Source: Rubrimonas sp036770645 (lineage in GTDB: Bacteria; Pseudomonadota; Alphaproteobacteria; Rhodobacterales; Rhodobacteraceae). Taken from it: a DNA stretch of 43,861 nucleotides. The position numbers and the translations under genes are program-made. Positions 15,839 through 25,874 of this stretch are shown here, one piece after another; within the stretch, counting starts at the first letter, position 1, and the number at the start of each line of letters is the position of its first letter. The DNA lies in the NCBI GenBank assembly GCA_036770645.1, contig DAIPIU010000022.1, forward strand, positions 1-43,861. The letters are read 5' to 3'. A model generated the notes under the pieces. It was given only the letters and a program-made list of their open reading frames with translations. It was not told the DNA's origin and ran no database searches.

Positions 15839-16845
15839 TTCGCCGCGACCACGGCCTGGATCGGGGCGGTGTTGAACAGGCCCGTCCAGTCGGCCGGCAC
15901 GGCGCTGATGCGCTCCTGCGCCACGAGGAAGTCGCCGATGTTGCGCAGGTGGACCATGAGGCCGCTGTCGAACTCGGACCCGGGCGGGCCCATCAGCTCG
16001 GCCGTCAGGTTGCGCTCGAAGGACGGGTGCTCGACCGACTGGCCCGCGATCAGCGCGTCGAAGGCCTCGGTGGTCATGTCGAGCCGCTTGGCCTCATGGG
16101 TGCGTATCGCTGCCGGATCGGCGGCGTAGGCCGCCTGCGCCTTGTCCCATGCGGTCAGGAAGCGGTTCAGCGTCTCGGGCGAGCCGCCGCTGAACGCCTT
16201 GCGCGTCACCCAGATGCCGCCGGTGAACAGGCCGATGCTGCGGGTGTTGGCGATCGGCACCGCGCCCTCGCGCTCCATGATGCCGACATTGGGCTCCCAC
16301 ACGAAGGCGGCGTCGATCTGGCCAGCGACATAGGCGGGCGGCATGTTGGCGGGCGACAGGTTGACCACCGTCACCTCGTTGACCGGCACGCCGGCCTGGT
16401 CCAGCGCCTGCAGCGTGTGATAGTGACTGGTGGAGCCCAGCGCCACGCCCATCCTCTTGCCGCGCAGTCCGGCCACGTCGGTCACGCCGCTGTCGGGGTT
16501 CACCACCAGCCGGACATTGGTGTAGTCGAGCCGCTCCATGAACAGCACCTCGATGGGCAGGCCGTTGGAGTAGCCGGTCACCGCCGGCACCTCGCCCATC
16601 CACGCCACGTCGATCTCAGACGCTGCAAGGGCGGGCAGCATCGCCGGCCCGGCCGGGAAACCGGACAACGTCACCGACAGCCCCTCGGCCTCGAACAGGC
16701 CGGTCTGCAGCGCATAGGTCAGCAGCACGTTGATCTCGCCGGTCTGATAGCCGATGCGGATGGGCAGCGGGTCGGCCGCCCATGCGGACGCCGCGGGGGC
16801 GGCGGCGAGCACGGCGGCGGCGGCGGTCCTGAGCAGGGTCTTCAT
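15835..16845 (-). CDS. Tau/NitT-type ABC transporter substrate-binding protein (system C)
   Basis: A 336-residue periplasmic protein. A Sec signal peptide covers residues 1-24 (MKTLLRTAAAAVLA...AWA-A). The family pattern is clear: IRIGYQTGEINVLL, ALAASEIDVAWMGEVPAVTG, LRGKRMGVALGSTSHYHTL and YVAGQIDAAFVWEPNVG. The last two segments resemble taurine/aliphatic-sulfonate binding proteins (TauA). A GGGAGA ribosome site lies 6 bases before the ATG. It is the first transporter gene of the minus-strand operon and starts 32 bp after the M20 hydrolase gene ends. Confidence 0.92.
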   Translation of the reverse strand: MKTLLRTAAAAVLAAAPAASAWAADPLPIRIGYQTGEINVLLTYALQTGLFEAEGLSVTLSGFPAGPAMLPALAASEIDVAWMGEVPAVTGYSNGLPIEVLFMERLDYTNVRLVVNPDSGVTDVAGLRGKRMGVALGSTSHYHTLQALDQAGVPVNEVTVVNLSPANMPPAYVAGQIDAAFVWEPNVGIMEREGAVPIANTRSIGLFTGGIWVTRKAFSGGSPETLNRFLTAWDKAQAAYAADPAAIRTHEAKRLDMTTEAFDALIAGQSVEHPSFERNLTAELMGPPGSEFDSGLMVHLRNIGDFLVAQERISAVPADWTGLFNTAPIQAVVAAK

Positions 16846-16877
16846 GCAGGGTCTCCCGGTCGGTTGATTGATTTTCG

Positions 16878-18191
16878 TCAGTTCTCGACGCCCAGCAGAG
16901 CCATCACCGTCAGGGCGAGGATGCGGGTCGCCGCCACGCCCTTGTCGATGTGGATGTATTCGTTGATCGGCGGCCAGCCGTCCTCGCCGGGGCCGAAGGT
17001 GATCGCCGCCTGGCCGCGCTCGGCGAAGCGGATCGTGTCGTTGTAGGCGTTCTTGCGGTAGAATCGCGGCTCGGCCCCGAGGACCTGCGCATAGGCCGCC
17101 GCCACGGCCGCGGCGGGGTTCGCCGCCGGGTCCTGCGGGTCGGTCGCGCCCACGAACAGGCTGCCCGGCAGGGGCCGCGCCGCGACCTCGAGATCGGGGT
17201 CGGCGGCCCGCAGGCCGGCGAGCCTCGACTCGATCGCCGCCAGCACGCCCTCGGCTGTCATGCCGGGCAGCAGGCCCACGACGCCGACGACGGCCGTGCA
17301 GATGTCGGGCGTGAACTGGAGCTCGCGCGGCGCGCCGCCGCGCACGCGCAGCACGGTCGCCATCGGCGGGGTGCCGCCCGGATGGGCCGCGGGCGCGTGG
17401 GGGAAGCGGGTCGCCTCGATCGCGGCCAGCACGCCGCACATCTTGGACACGGCGTTCACGCCGGTGTCGGGCCGCCACAGATGCGTCTTGCGGCCCCGGG
17501 TCTCGACCTCGACCAGCATGTTCCCGCAATTGGCGAGGCCCACATCCATGCCCCAGCGCCCGTCCTCGCCGGTCCAGCCCGTGGGCTCGCAGACGATGGT
17601 CCAGTCGGCGCTCAGGCCGTGCTCGTCCAGCAGGTAGATGGCGCCGTCCGGCCCGTGGCGCTCCTCGTCCGCGGTGTAGACGCAATGCAGGTCGCCCTTC
17701 AGCCGCAGGCCGGCCTGACGGATCGCGGCGACCGCCAGCAGGGTGCAGGCGAGGTTGCCGCGCGTGTCCGAGGTGCCGCGGGCATAAAGCCGGTCGCCGT
17801 GGCGCGTGGGGCGGAAGGGATGGCCCCCGGTCATGGTCCAGGCGTTCCAGTCGCCGGCCGGATAGGTGTCGAGGTGGTCGTTCAGGATCAGGCTCGGCCC
17901 GCCGGGCTCGGCGCCGGCCAGCGTCGCCACGACGTTCGGGCGCCCCTCGCGCCGGGCGGGGGTCGAGACCGCGAAGCCCTGCGCGCCCAGCCAGTTCGCG
18001 ATCATCATCGCGGCCCCCTCCTCGCGCGCCGGCGGCTCGTCGGGATCGAGGGGGTTCTCCGCCTCCGGCTGGCCGGCCGGGATCAGCGCGCTGGCGAGGT
18101 CGACCCAGGCCTTCTCGGTGATGTGCGACAGCACGCGCGCCTCGGCGGCGGCCATGGTCTCGGGTCTGGTTCGCGTGTCGTCGGCCTGCAT
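16878..18191 (-). CDS. M20-family metallohydrolase (ArgE/DapE/aminoacylase-like deacylase)
   Basis: A 437-residue zinc-dependent amidohydrolase. Metal ligands and catalytic residues are visible: HLD (H106, D108), SDTRG (D142), the DEE pair (E176, E177), a CEPTG segment, and the C-terminal histidine in YIHIDKG. The family removes acyl groups from N-acyl amino acids or cleaves small amides. The ATG at 18191 is preceded by GGAGGA and gives normal family length. It leads the system C operon, ahead of binding protein, ATPase, permease and alpha/beta hydrolase. That suggests an N-acylated or amide-linked substrate entering through system C (inference). Confidence 0.87.
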   Translation of the reverse strand: MQADDTRTRPETMAAAEARVLSHITEKAWVDLASALIPAGQPEAENPLDPDEPPAREEGAAMMIANWLGAQGFAVSTPARREGRPNVVATLAGAEPGGPSLILNDHLDTYPAGDWNAWTMTGGHPFRPTRHGDRLYARGTSDTRGNLACTLLAVAAIRQAGLRLKGDLHCVYTADEERHGPDGAIYLLDEHGLSADWTIVCEPTGWTGEDGRWGMDVGLANCGNMLVEVETRGRKTHLWRPDTGVNAVSKMCGVLAAIEATRFPHAPAAHPGGTPPMATVLRVRGGAPRELQFTPDICTAVVGVVGLLPGMTAEGVLAAIESRLAGLRAADPDLEVAARPLPGSLFVGATDPQDPAANPAAAVAAAYAQVLGAEPRFYRKNAYNDTIRFAERGQAAITFGPGEDGWPPINEYIHIDKGVAATRILALTVMALLGVEN

Positions 18192-18455
18192 CGCTTCCTC
18201 CGCTTCGGCAGCGCCGCCGAATGGACGGTGCGGGCTGTCGCGACACAGTCTTTGCAAGGGACGGGCCAACCGACCGCGATCGCTGAGCATGCCGCAGGAC
18301 CGACCGCCCAAGGCGATGGCGAGGGCCGCCAATCGGGAACGGCGTCGGATGATTGCGGTTTGTCCGGAAATTGCCCCGGAGGCGGCGGCGCCGGGCCGTT
18401 GCGCAGGGCGCGGGGCGGGCCGCACGCGGACAGGCCTGACCGCGAGCCGGGGCTG

Positions 18456-19202
18456 TCAGGCGGCGTCGGCCTCGCGCGCGGCGACCTGCAGCAGGTCGGG
18501 CCGCTCGACGATCAGCATGCCGCGCGTCCGCCGCAGCACCCCGGTCTTCTCGAGGCGGCTGAGGCTCGTCGTCACCCACTGGCGGGTCGCGCCGATCAGG
18601 TCGGCGATCTCGGCATGGGTGAAGGACGCCGCGATCAGCACGGCCGCCGCCCCCTGCCGCTGCGGCACGCCATGGGCGTCGATCATGTGCAGCAGCACCT
18701 GCGCCAGGCGCTGGGTCAGCGACCGCGTGCCCAGCATCTGCGCCAGCGAGGCGTAGCAGCGGGCCTTGAAGATCACCGCGTCGAGGAGCACCGCCATCAG
18801 TTCCGGCATCTCGCGCGTCAGCGCCCGCAGGGCATCGCCGGGCAGCAGCGTGACATCGCTGCGTTGCGCGGCCTCGGCCGACCACATGTGCACGCCGCCG
18901 CCGAACACGTCGGGCCCGCCCACGAAATTGCCGGGCATCCAGTAGGCCAGCGTCATGGTGCGCCCGCTGGGGGCCGCATAGAAGCTGCGGATGACGCCGG
19001 TCTCGATAAGCGCGATGCCGTCATGCGGGTCGCCCTGCCTGAACAGGATCTCGCCGCGCGCGCAGCTTCGGGACTGTCCCGCCGCCTGCACCCGGCTGGC
19101 GGCGGCTGGAGACAGCCGGTCGAGGAGCCGGGGCTGTCGCGCGAACAGCGTCCCGCGCTCCGAAAGCAGCACGCCCGCCGGTTCGCCCACGCTGTCTCGC
19201 AC
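18456..19202 (-). CDS. Crp/Fnr-family transcriptional regulator (copy 2)
   Basis: A 248-residue paralog of the regulator at 420-1163. Shared stretches include LFRQG-PH-G, FVGGP-VFGGG, RCY...QMLGTRS, and the winged helix (THAEIADLIGATRQWVTTSL). The recognition helix core TRQWV is identical to copy 1, so both may read the same DNA sites. There is no FNR cysteine cluster. The GTG at 19202 has a GGAGAG ribosome site upstream and gives the same length as copy 1. Upstream is a perfect inverted repeat (19320-19342). The 264-bp gap to the M20 gene (18192-18455) shows nothing clear beyond being a likely promoter region. Confidence 0.87.
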   Translation of the reverse strand: MRDSVGEPAGVLLSERGTLFARQPRLLDRLSPAAASRVQAAGQSRSCARGEILFRQGDPHDGIALIETGVIRSFYAAPSGRTMTLAYWMPGNFVGGPDVFGGGVHMWSAEAAQRSDVTLLPGDALRALTREMPELMAVLLDAVIFKARCYASLAQMLGTRSLTQRLAQVLLHMIDAHGVPQRQGAAAVLIAASFTHAEIADLIGATRQWVTTSLSRLEKTGVLRRTRGMLIVERPDLLQVAAREADAA

Positions 19203-19536
19203 CTGAGGCTCTCCGCAATGACGGTCGTGCCGGCCGACGTGCCCTGCATGGCCAAATGCCACTGTTCGGCGGCAACGGGCCGAGATCAAGCCCCGCGTTG
19301 CGCGCGTGCCCGCTGCCCGGCGGTCGCGAACGTCGCGACCGCAAGCGGCGCCATCGCGAAGGCGCGCATTGCCCGCCGATGGCCGGGGAGGATGTTCCAG
19401 ATCTGGCCGAAGTCGGCGCGGCACCCGGGGGACCCATCGCCCGCTCCGGGCGACTGTGCCGTCGCCCCGGACCGCACCGCGCGGCCGCGCATTCCCTACG
19501 ACCGTTCCTCGCCCGGTCGCGCCATGCGCGCGATGG
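19203..19536. other. Noncoding region between Crp/Fnr copy 2 and mvaB
   Basis: This 334-bp stretch shows no convincing gene on either strand. It contains the inverted repeat at 19320-19342, listed separately. It should carry the promoter of the minus-strand Crp/Fnr gene and the 3' end signal of the leucine operon, but I see no T-run terminator. Confidence 0.6.
19320..19342. promoter_or_regulatory. Perfect 10-bp inverted repeat (operator candidate)
   Basis: The arms GCGGTCGCGA and TCGCGACCGC are perfect and are separated by the 3-base spacer ACG. The site lies 118 bp upstream of the start of Crp/Fnr copy 2. It could be a regulator-binding site for that gene. The spacing suits a dimeric protein, but the sequence differs from the TGCGC-type sites near systems A and B. 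Confidence 0.45.
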
Positions 19537-20409
19537 CTAGGTCTCGTCCGCGGGATCGCCGCCGCGCATGGACAGGGCGAGCGCCGCGGCGCGGCCGAGC
19601 GCGGGCATGTCGAGACCGGTGTCGAGCCCCAGCCCCGCCATGCGCATGGCGACGGCCCCAGTATCCGCGTTGCCGGGCGCGCCGGGGGCGAAGGGGCAGC
19701 CGCCGAGGCCGCCGACGGCGGTGTCGAACACGCGCAGGCCGCGGTCGAGCGCGGCCTCGACGTTGGCCAGCGCCCGCCCGCCCGTGTCGTGGAAATGGCC
19801 CGCGAGCCTTTCGGGCGGCGCGGCCGACAGCGCGCCGAACAGCATCTCCGACACCGTCGCCGGCGTGCCCGCGCCGATGGTGTCGCCCAGCGAGACCTCG
19901 AAGGCCCCGAGCCGCAGCAGCGCGGCGACCAGCCGGGCGACGGCGGCGGGCGGCGTCGGCCCGTCATAGGGACAGGCGATCACGCAGGAGACGTAGGCCC
20001 GCAGCGGCAGGCCATCGCCCAGCGCGGCGTCGGCCACCTGCGCCGCGCGCGCGAGGCTCTCCTCGACCGAACAGGCGATGTTGGCGCGGCTGAAGCCTTC
20101 CGAAGCCGAGAGGAACACCGCGACCTCGCCGGCCCCGGCCGCCTTCGCGGCCGCATAGCCGCGCAGGTTCGGCGTCAGCGCGGCATAGCGCACCCCCGGC
20201 GCGCGACGGATGCCCGCCAGCACGGCCGCCCCGTCCGCCATCTGCGGGACAGCCTTCGGCGACACGAAGGACGCCGCCTCGATGCGCGCGAAGCCGCAGC
20301 CCGACAAGGCGTCGATCAGGGCGATCTTGCGCGCGGTCGGGATCGGGCGGGGCTCGTTCTGCAGCCCGTCGCGCGGGCCGACCTCCACCAGCGTCACGCG
20401 GTCGGTCAT
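19537..20409 (-). CDS. mvaB: Hydroxymethylglutaryl-CoA lyase
   Basis: A 290-residue enzyme that cleaves 3-hydroxy-3-methylglutaryl-CoA to acetyl-CoA and acetoacetate, the last step of leucine degradation. The DRE-TIM start VEVGPRDGLQNE, the metal-binding HFHDTGG and the catalytic-cysteine loop GGLGGCPFAPGAPGN (C238) are all present. It is the last gene of the minus-strand leucine operon, 34 bp after mccA. Confidence 0.96.
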   Translation of the reverse strand: MTDRVTLVEVGPRDGLQNEPRPIPTARKIALIDALSGCGFARIEAASFVSPKAVPQMADGAAVLAGIRRAPGVRYAALTPNLRGYAAAKAAGAGEVAVFLSASEGFSRANIACSVEESLARAAQVADAALGDGLPLRAYVSCVIACPYDGPTPPAAVARLVAALLRLGAFEVSLGDTIGAGTPATVSEMLFGALSAAPPERLAGHFHDTGGRALANVEAALDRGLRVFDTAVGGLGGCPFAPGAPGNADTGAVAMRMAGLGLDTGLDMPALGRAAALALSMRGGDPADET

Positions 20410-20443
20410 GGCCGTCCCCCTTCCGCCCGGCGCGAGGCAGGGC

Positions 20444-22405
20444 TCATGCGGGCGCGAGCGCGACGAGCAGCGCCCCTTCGGCGACCTGATCGCCCTCGGC
20501 GACCGCGACGGCCGCCACCGCGCCGGCGCGGCCCGCGCGCATGGCGTGCTCCATCTTCATGGCCTCGAGCGTCACCAGACGGTCGCCCGCCGCCACGCTG
20601 TCGCCCGCCGCGACATGCACGGCCTTCACCAGGCCGGGCAGGGGCGCGCGGGTCTCGTCGGCGGTCGCCGCCGCCTCGGACGCCGCCGCCAGCGGATCGA
20701 CGGCCTCGAAGCGCGCCGTCCGGCCGGGACGCAGCACGACGGCGGTCCGGCCATCGACCACGACACGGGCGGAGAGGCACCGACCCCCGGTCTCGACGGA
20801 CAGCGCGCCATCCGCGCGCGGCTCGGCCGCGAAGGCGACGGGCCCGGCGGGCGTCGCGGCCTGCCAGCCCGCGCCCGCGCGGGTCAGGGCCACTGCCCCA
20901 TCGGGGAAGGCGACGGTCGCCGTCGCGGCGCCCCAGGCGCGCCAGCCGTCGCGCGCCGCCCATGGATCGGAGCCATCCCCCGGCCCGGCGAGCCCCGCGA
21001 CGCCCAGCGCCGCAAGCGCAAGGTCGAGCGGCTCGGGCGCGGGATCATCGGCCAGCGCGCCGCCGGCCCGCGCGATGAGGCCGGTGTCCACCCGCCCGGC
21101 CGCCACGTCCGCGTGGCGCAGCAGGCGGGCGAGGAAGCCCGCATTGGTGACGCAGCCGGCGACTTCCGTCGCGTCGAGCGCCGCGGCCAGCCGCGCCAGC
21201 GCCTGCGCCCGCGTCGGCGCATGGACGATCAGCTTGGCGATCATCGGGTCGTAGAAGGGCGTCACCGCATCGCCCTCGCGCACGCCGGCATCGACGCGCA
21301 CGCCCGGGGGGAAGGAAAGGCGCGTCAGGCGGCCGGTTGCGGGGCGGAAATCGTGGGCCGCGTCCTCGGCGTAGAGCCGCGCCTCGACCGCCCAGCCGTC
21401 GAGCCGCAGTTCGGCCTGCCGCAGCGGCAGCGGCTCGCCGGCCGCGACGCGCAGCTGCCATTCAACAAGGTCCAGGCCCGTCACGGCCTCGGTCACCGGA
21501 TGCTCGACCTGAAGCCGGGTGTTCATCTCCATGAAGAAGAAGCGGTCGGCCCGCAGCCCGTCCGAGGCGTCGGCGATGAACTCGACCGTGCCCGCGCCGA
21601 CATAGCCGACGGCCTGCGCCGCCCGCACCGCAGCCGCGCCCATGGCCTCGCGCATCTCGGCCGTCATCCCGGGCGCCGGGGCCTCCTCGATCACCTTCTG
21701 GTGGCGGCGCTGCAGCGAGCAGTCGCGCTCGTGCAGGTGCACCGCGTTGCCATGCGCGTCGGCGAACACCTGCACCTCGATGTGCCGGGGCGAGGCGACA
21801 TAGCGTTCCAGGAGCACCGCCCCGTCGCCGAAGGAGGACGCGCCCTCCCGCGCCGCGCCCTCCAGCGCCTCCGCGAAATCCTCGGCGCGGTCGACGCGGC
21901 GCATGCCCTTGCCGCCTCCGCCCGCGCGCGCCTTGATCAGCAGCGGAAAGCCGATCTCGGCCGCCGCGCCGGCGAGGAAACGGGGGTCCTGCTCCGCCCC
22001 GTGCCAGCCGGGCACGACGGGCACGCCCGCGGCCTCCATCCGCGCCTTGGCGGCGTCCTTGAGGCCCATGGCGCGGATGGCGGCGGGGGGCGGGCCGATC
22101 CAGACCAGCCCGGCGGCCGCGACCGCCTCGGCGAATTCGGCGTTCTCGGACAGGAAGCCGTAGCCGGGATGCACCGCCTCCGCCCCCGTTGCCCTGGCCG
22201 CATCGAGGATGGCCTCGGCGCGCAGATAGCTGTCGGCGGCAGGGGCGGGGCCGATGCGCACCGCCTCGTCGCAGGCGGCGACATGCAGCGCCCCCGCGTC
22301 GGCGTCGGAATGCACGGCGACCGTGGCGACGCCCAGCCGCCGGCAGGTGCGGGCGATGCGCACCGCGATCTCGCCGCGGTTGGCGATCAGGATCCTGCGG
22401 AACAT
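20444..22405 (-). CDS. mccA: 3-methylcrotonyl-CoA carboxylase, biotin-containing alpha subunit
   Basis: A 653-residue biotin-dependent carboxylase subunit. The biotin carboxylase domain occupies about residues 1-445 (MFRRILIANRGEIAVRIART start, ATP-grasp GGGGKGMR, catalytic EMNTRLQVEHPVTE). A linker region follows, and a C-terminal biotinyl domain has the attachment motif EAMKMEH (biotin lysine K617). Partnered with mccB, it carboxylates 3-methylcrotonyl-CoA. Gene order rather than sequence separates it from acetyl- and propionyl-CoA carboxylases. The ATG at 22405 matches the family N-terminus. It starts 17 bp after the DUF302 gene. Confidence 0.94.
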   Translation of the reverse strand: MFRRILIANRGEIAVRIARTCRRLGVATVAVHSDADAGALHVAACDEAVRIGPAPAADSYLRAEAILDAARATGAEAVHPGYGFLSENAEFAEAVAAAGLVWIGPPPAAIRAMGLKDAAKARMEAAGVPVVPGWHGAEQDPRFLAGAAAEIGFPLLIKARAGGGGKGMRRVDRAEDFAEALEGAAREGASSFGDGAVLLERYVASPRHIEVQVFADAHGNAVHLHERDCSLQRRHQKVIEEAPAPGMTAEMREAMGAAAVRAAQAVGYVGAGTVEFIADASDGLRADRFFFMEMNTRLQVEHPVTEAVTGLDLVEWQLRVAAGEPLPLRQAELRLDGWAVEARLYAEDAAHDFRPATGRLTRLSFPPGVRVDAGVREGDAVTPFYDPMIAKLIVHAPTRAQALARLAAALDATEVAGCVTNAGFLARLLRHADVAAGRVDTGLIARAGGALADDPAPEPLDLALAALGVAGLAGPGDGSDPWAARDGWRAWGAATATVAFPDGAVALTRAGAGWQAATPAGPVAFAAEPRADGALSVETGGRCLSARVVVDGRTAVVLRPGRTARFEAVDPLAAASEAAATADETRAPLPGLVKAVHVAAGDSVAAGDRLVTLEAMKMEHAMRAGRAGAVAAVAVAEGDQVAEGALLVALAPA

Positions 22406-22422
22406 CGCCCGGCCCCCGCCCG

Positions 22423-22869
22423 TCAGTCCGCCGCCGCGGCCTGCCGCGCGATGGCGTCGAGCAGCGACTGCACCTCCTGCATGGCGCCGTCCGGCAGCGT
22501 GCGGTAGCCGACATGCACCGTTCCGGGCGCGTCGGGCGCGGCGTAGAGGAACACGCCGTAGGGGCAATGGGCGATGTTCAGCAGGTCGGCCTCCATCGCC
22601 CGGCGCGAGACGATGGCAGAGCAGAACTGGTAGACGTCGGCCTCGACGAAAAGGTCGGGGCCGGTCGCGCCCACATCCTGCGCCGTGCGGTTCAGCATCT
22701 CGCCGACATGGCTGATCGCGTCGATGACGAAGCCGCGCTCCTCGATGGCGAGGCGCAGGTCGAACGCCACCTCGTCGAAGGGGGCCTCGATGCTGTAGGT
22801 CACCACCTCCGCCCCCGCGGCGAGTGGCGCGAGAGCGAGCAGCGTGGCGAAGCGGGCGGTGCGCGTCAT
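22423..22869 (-). CDS. Exported DUF302-domain protein
   Basis: A 148-residue protein. Residues 1-19 look like a Sec signal peptide (MTRTARFATLLALAPLAAGA); there is no lipobox. The DUF302 pattern follows: VVTYSIEAPFDEVAFDLRLA, GFVIDAISHVGEMLNRT, YQFCSAIVSR and HCPYGVFLYA. DUF302 has no firm biochemical role that I know of. It sits inside the leucine operon between mccB (78 bp upstream) and mccA (17 bp downstream), an odd place for a periplasmic protein among cytoplasmic CoA enzymes. Two cysteines in the mature part could form a disulfide or bind metal or haem (inference). Confidence 0.85.
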   Translation of the reverse strand: MTRTARFATLLALAPLAAGAEVVTYSIEAPFDEVAFDLRLAIEERGFVIDAISHVGEMLNRTAQDVGATGPDLFVEADVYQFCSAIVSRRAMEADLLNIAHCPYGVFLYAAPDAPGTVHVGYRTLPDGAMQEVQSLLDAIARQAAAAD

Positions 22870-22947
22870 GGTCGTCTCTCCCGTGTCTTCGTTGATCCGC
22901 GCGCCCGTCGAGGGGCGGCGCGGCAGCCTAGCATCCCCGTGCCCGCC

Positions 22948-24555
<1,608 letters not shown>

Positions 24556-24657
24556 CAGTGCATCACCTCGATCTCGACGCCGGGCTCCGTCGGCTCCGTC
24601 GGCGCCGTTGGCCGCTCGCGCCGCGCGGGGGTGCCGGGACGCAGCCGCGGGGAGGCA

Positions 24658-25821
24658 TCACCCCGTCGCCCCGAACAGCTCCCGCCCGATCAGCATGCGC
24701 CGGATCTCCTGCGTGCCCGCGCCGATCTCGTAGAGCTTGGCGTCGCGCAGCAGGCGCTCGGCGGGGTAGTCGCGGGTGTAGCCGTTGCCGCCCAGCGCCT
24801 GGATCGCCTCGAGCGCGACCTGCGTGGCGCGTTCGCTGGCGAACAGCAGGCAGCCGGCCGCGTCCTGCCGCGTGGTCTGGCCGCGGTCGCAGGCGCTCGC
24901 GACCGCGTAGACATAGGCGCGGGCGGCGTTCATCGCGGTGTACATGTCGGCGATCTTGCCCTGCATCAGCTGGAACTCGCCGATGGGCCGGCCGAACTGC
25001 TCGCGCTGGTGGACGTAGGGCATGACCACGTCCATGCAGGCCGCCATGATGCCCACCGGGCCGGCCGCCAGCACGACGCGCTCGTAGTCGAGGCCGGACA
25101 TCAGCACCCGCACGCCGCGCCCCTCCTCGCCCAGCACGTTCTCGAACGGGACCTCGCAATCCTCGAACACCAGTTCGCAGGTGTTGGAGCCGCGCATGCC
25201 CAGCTTGTCGAGCTTCTGCGCGGTCGAGAAGCCCTTCATGCCGCGCTCGACGATGAAGGCGGTGATGCCGCGCGGCCCAGCCTCCGGGTCGGTCTTGGCG
25301 TAGACAACCAGCGTGTCGGCGTCGGGGCCGTTGGTGATCCAGAACTTGGCCCCGTTCAGCACATAGCGGTCGTTGCGCTTCTCGGCGCGCAGCTTCATCG
25401 ACACCACGTCCGAGCCGGAGCCCGATTCGGACATGGCGAGCGCGCCGACATGCGCGCCGGTCAGCAGCTTCGGCAGGTATCGCGCGCGCTGTTCGGGCGT
25501 GCCGTTCAGGCGGATCTGGTTCACGCAGAGGTTGGAGTGGGCCCCGTAGCTGAGGCCCACGGAGGCGGAGGCGCGGCTGATCTCCTCGACCGCGACGCAA
25601 TGGGCCAGATAGCCCATGCCCGCCCCGCCCAGCTCCTCCGGCACGGTCACGCCGAGCAGGCCGAGATCGCCCATCTCGCGCCACAGATGGGCGGGGAATG
25701 CGTTGCTGCGGTCGATCTCCGCCGCCAGCGGCGCGATGCGGGCCTGCGCGAAGCGGTGCACGGTCTCGCGCAGCGCCTCGATGTCCTCGCCCAGGGCGAA
25801 TCCCATCCCGGCCGTGAACAT
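24658..25821 (-). CDS. ivd: Isovaleryl-CoA dehydrogenase
   Basis: A 387-residue FAD enzyme that oxidises isovaleryl-CoA to 3-methylcrotonyl-CoA, passing electrons to ETF. The acyl-CoA dehydrogenase pattern is complete: AMSESGSGSDVVSMKLRA, WITNGPDADTLVVYAKT, and the C-terminal ALGGNGYTRDYPAER. The catalytic glutamate in GLDYERVVLAAGP (E247) sits at the position typical of isovaleryl-CoA dehydrogenase. A GGGGAGG ribosome site supports the start; an internal ATG at residue 6 is a possible alternative. It is the first gene of the leucine operon, 29 bp downstream of a TetR-type palindrome. Confidence 0.96.
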   Translation of the reverse strand: MFTAGMGFALGEDIEALRETVHRFAQARIAPLAAEIDRSNAFPAHLWREMGDLGLLGVTVPEELGGAGMGYLAHCVAVEEISRASASVGLSYGAHSNLCVNQIRLNGTPEQRARYLPKLLTGAHVGALAMSESGSGSDVVSMKLRAEKRNDRYVLNGAKFWITNGPDADTLVVYAKTDPEAGPRGITAFIVERGMKGFSTAQKLDKLGMRGSNTCELVFEDCEVPFENVLGEEGRGVRVLMSGLDYERVVLAAGPVGIMAACMDVVMPYVHQREQFGRPIGEFQLMQGKIADMYTAMNAARAYVYAVASACDRGQTTRQDAAGCLLFASERATQVALEAIQALGGNGYTRDYPAERLLRDAKLYEIGAGTQEIRRMLIGRELFGATG

Positions 25822-25850
25822 GGCGCGCCTCCCCTGTTTTGAGGGACAGC

Positions 25851-25874
25851 GTAATCGAACGGTCGTTCAATTAC
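25851..25874. promoter_or_regulatory. 24-bp TetR-type operator candidate upstream of ivd
   Basis: The arms GTAATCGAACG (25851-25861) and CGTTCAATTAC (25864-25874) are complementary at 10 of 11 positions around a 2-base centre. Size and GAACG/CGTTC half-sites are typical of TetR-family operators on acyl-CoA degradation genes. The site begins 29 bp upstream of the ivd ATG, where it would overlap the promoter. It also overlaps the stop codon of moeB. No TetR gene is in the window. Confidence 0.72.

Noticed and set aside
16950..20093. 1047-codon plus-strand open frame
   Set aside because: Covers the antisense of the M20 and Crp/Fnr genes and noncoding DNA, with no recognisable domains.
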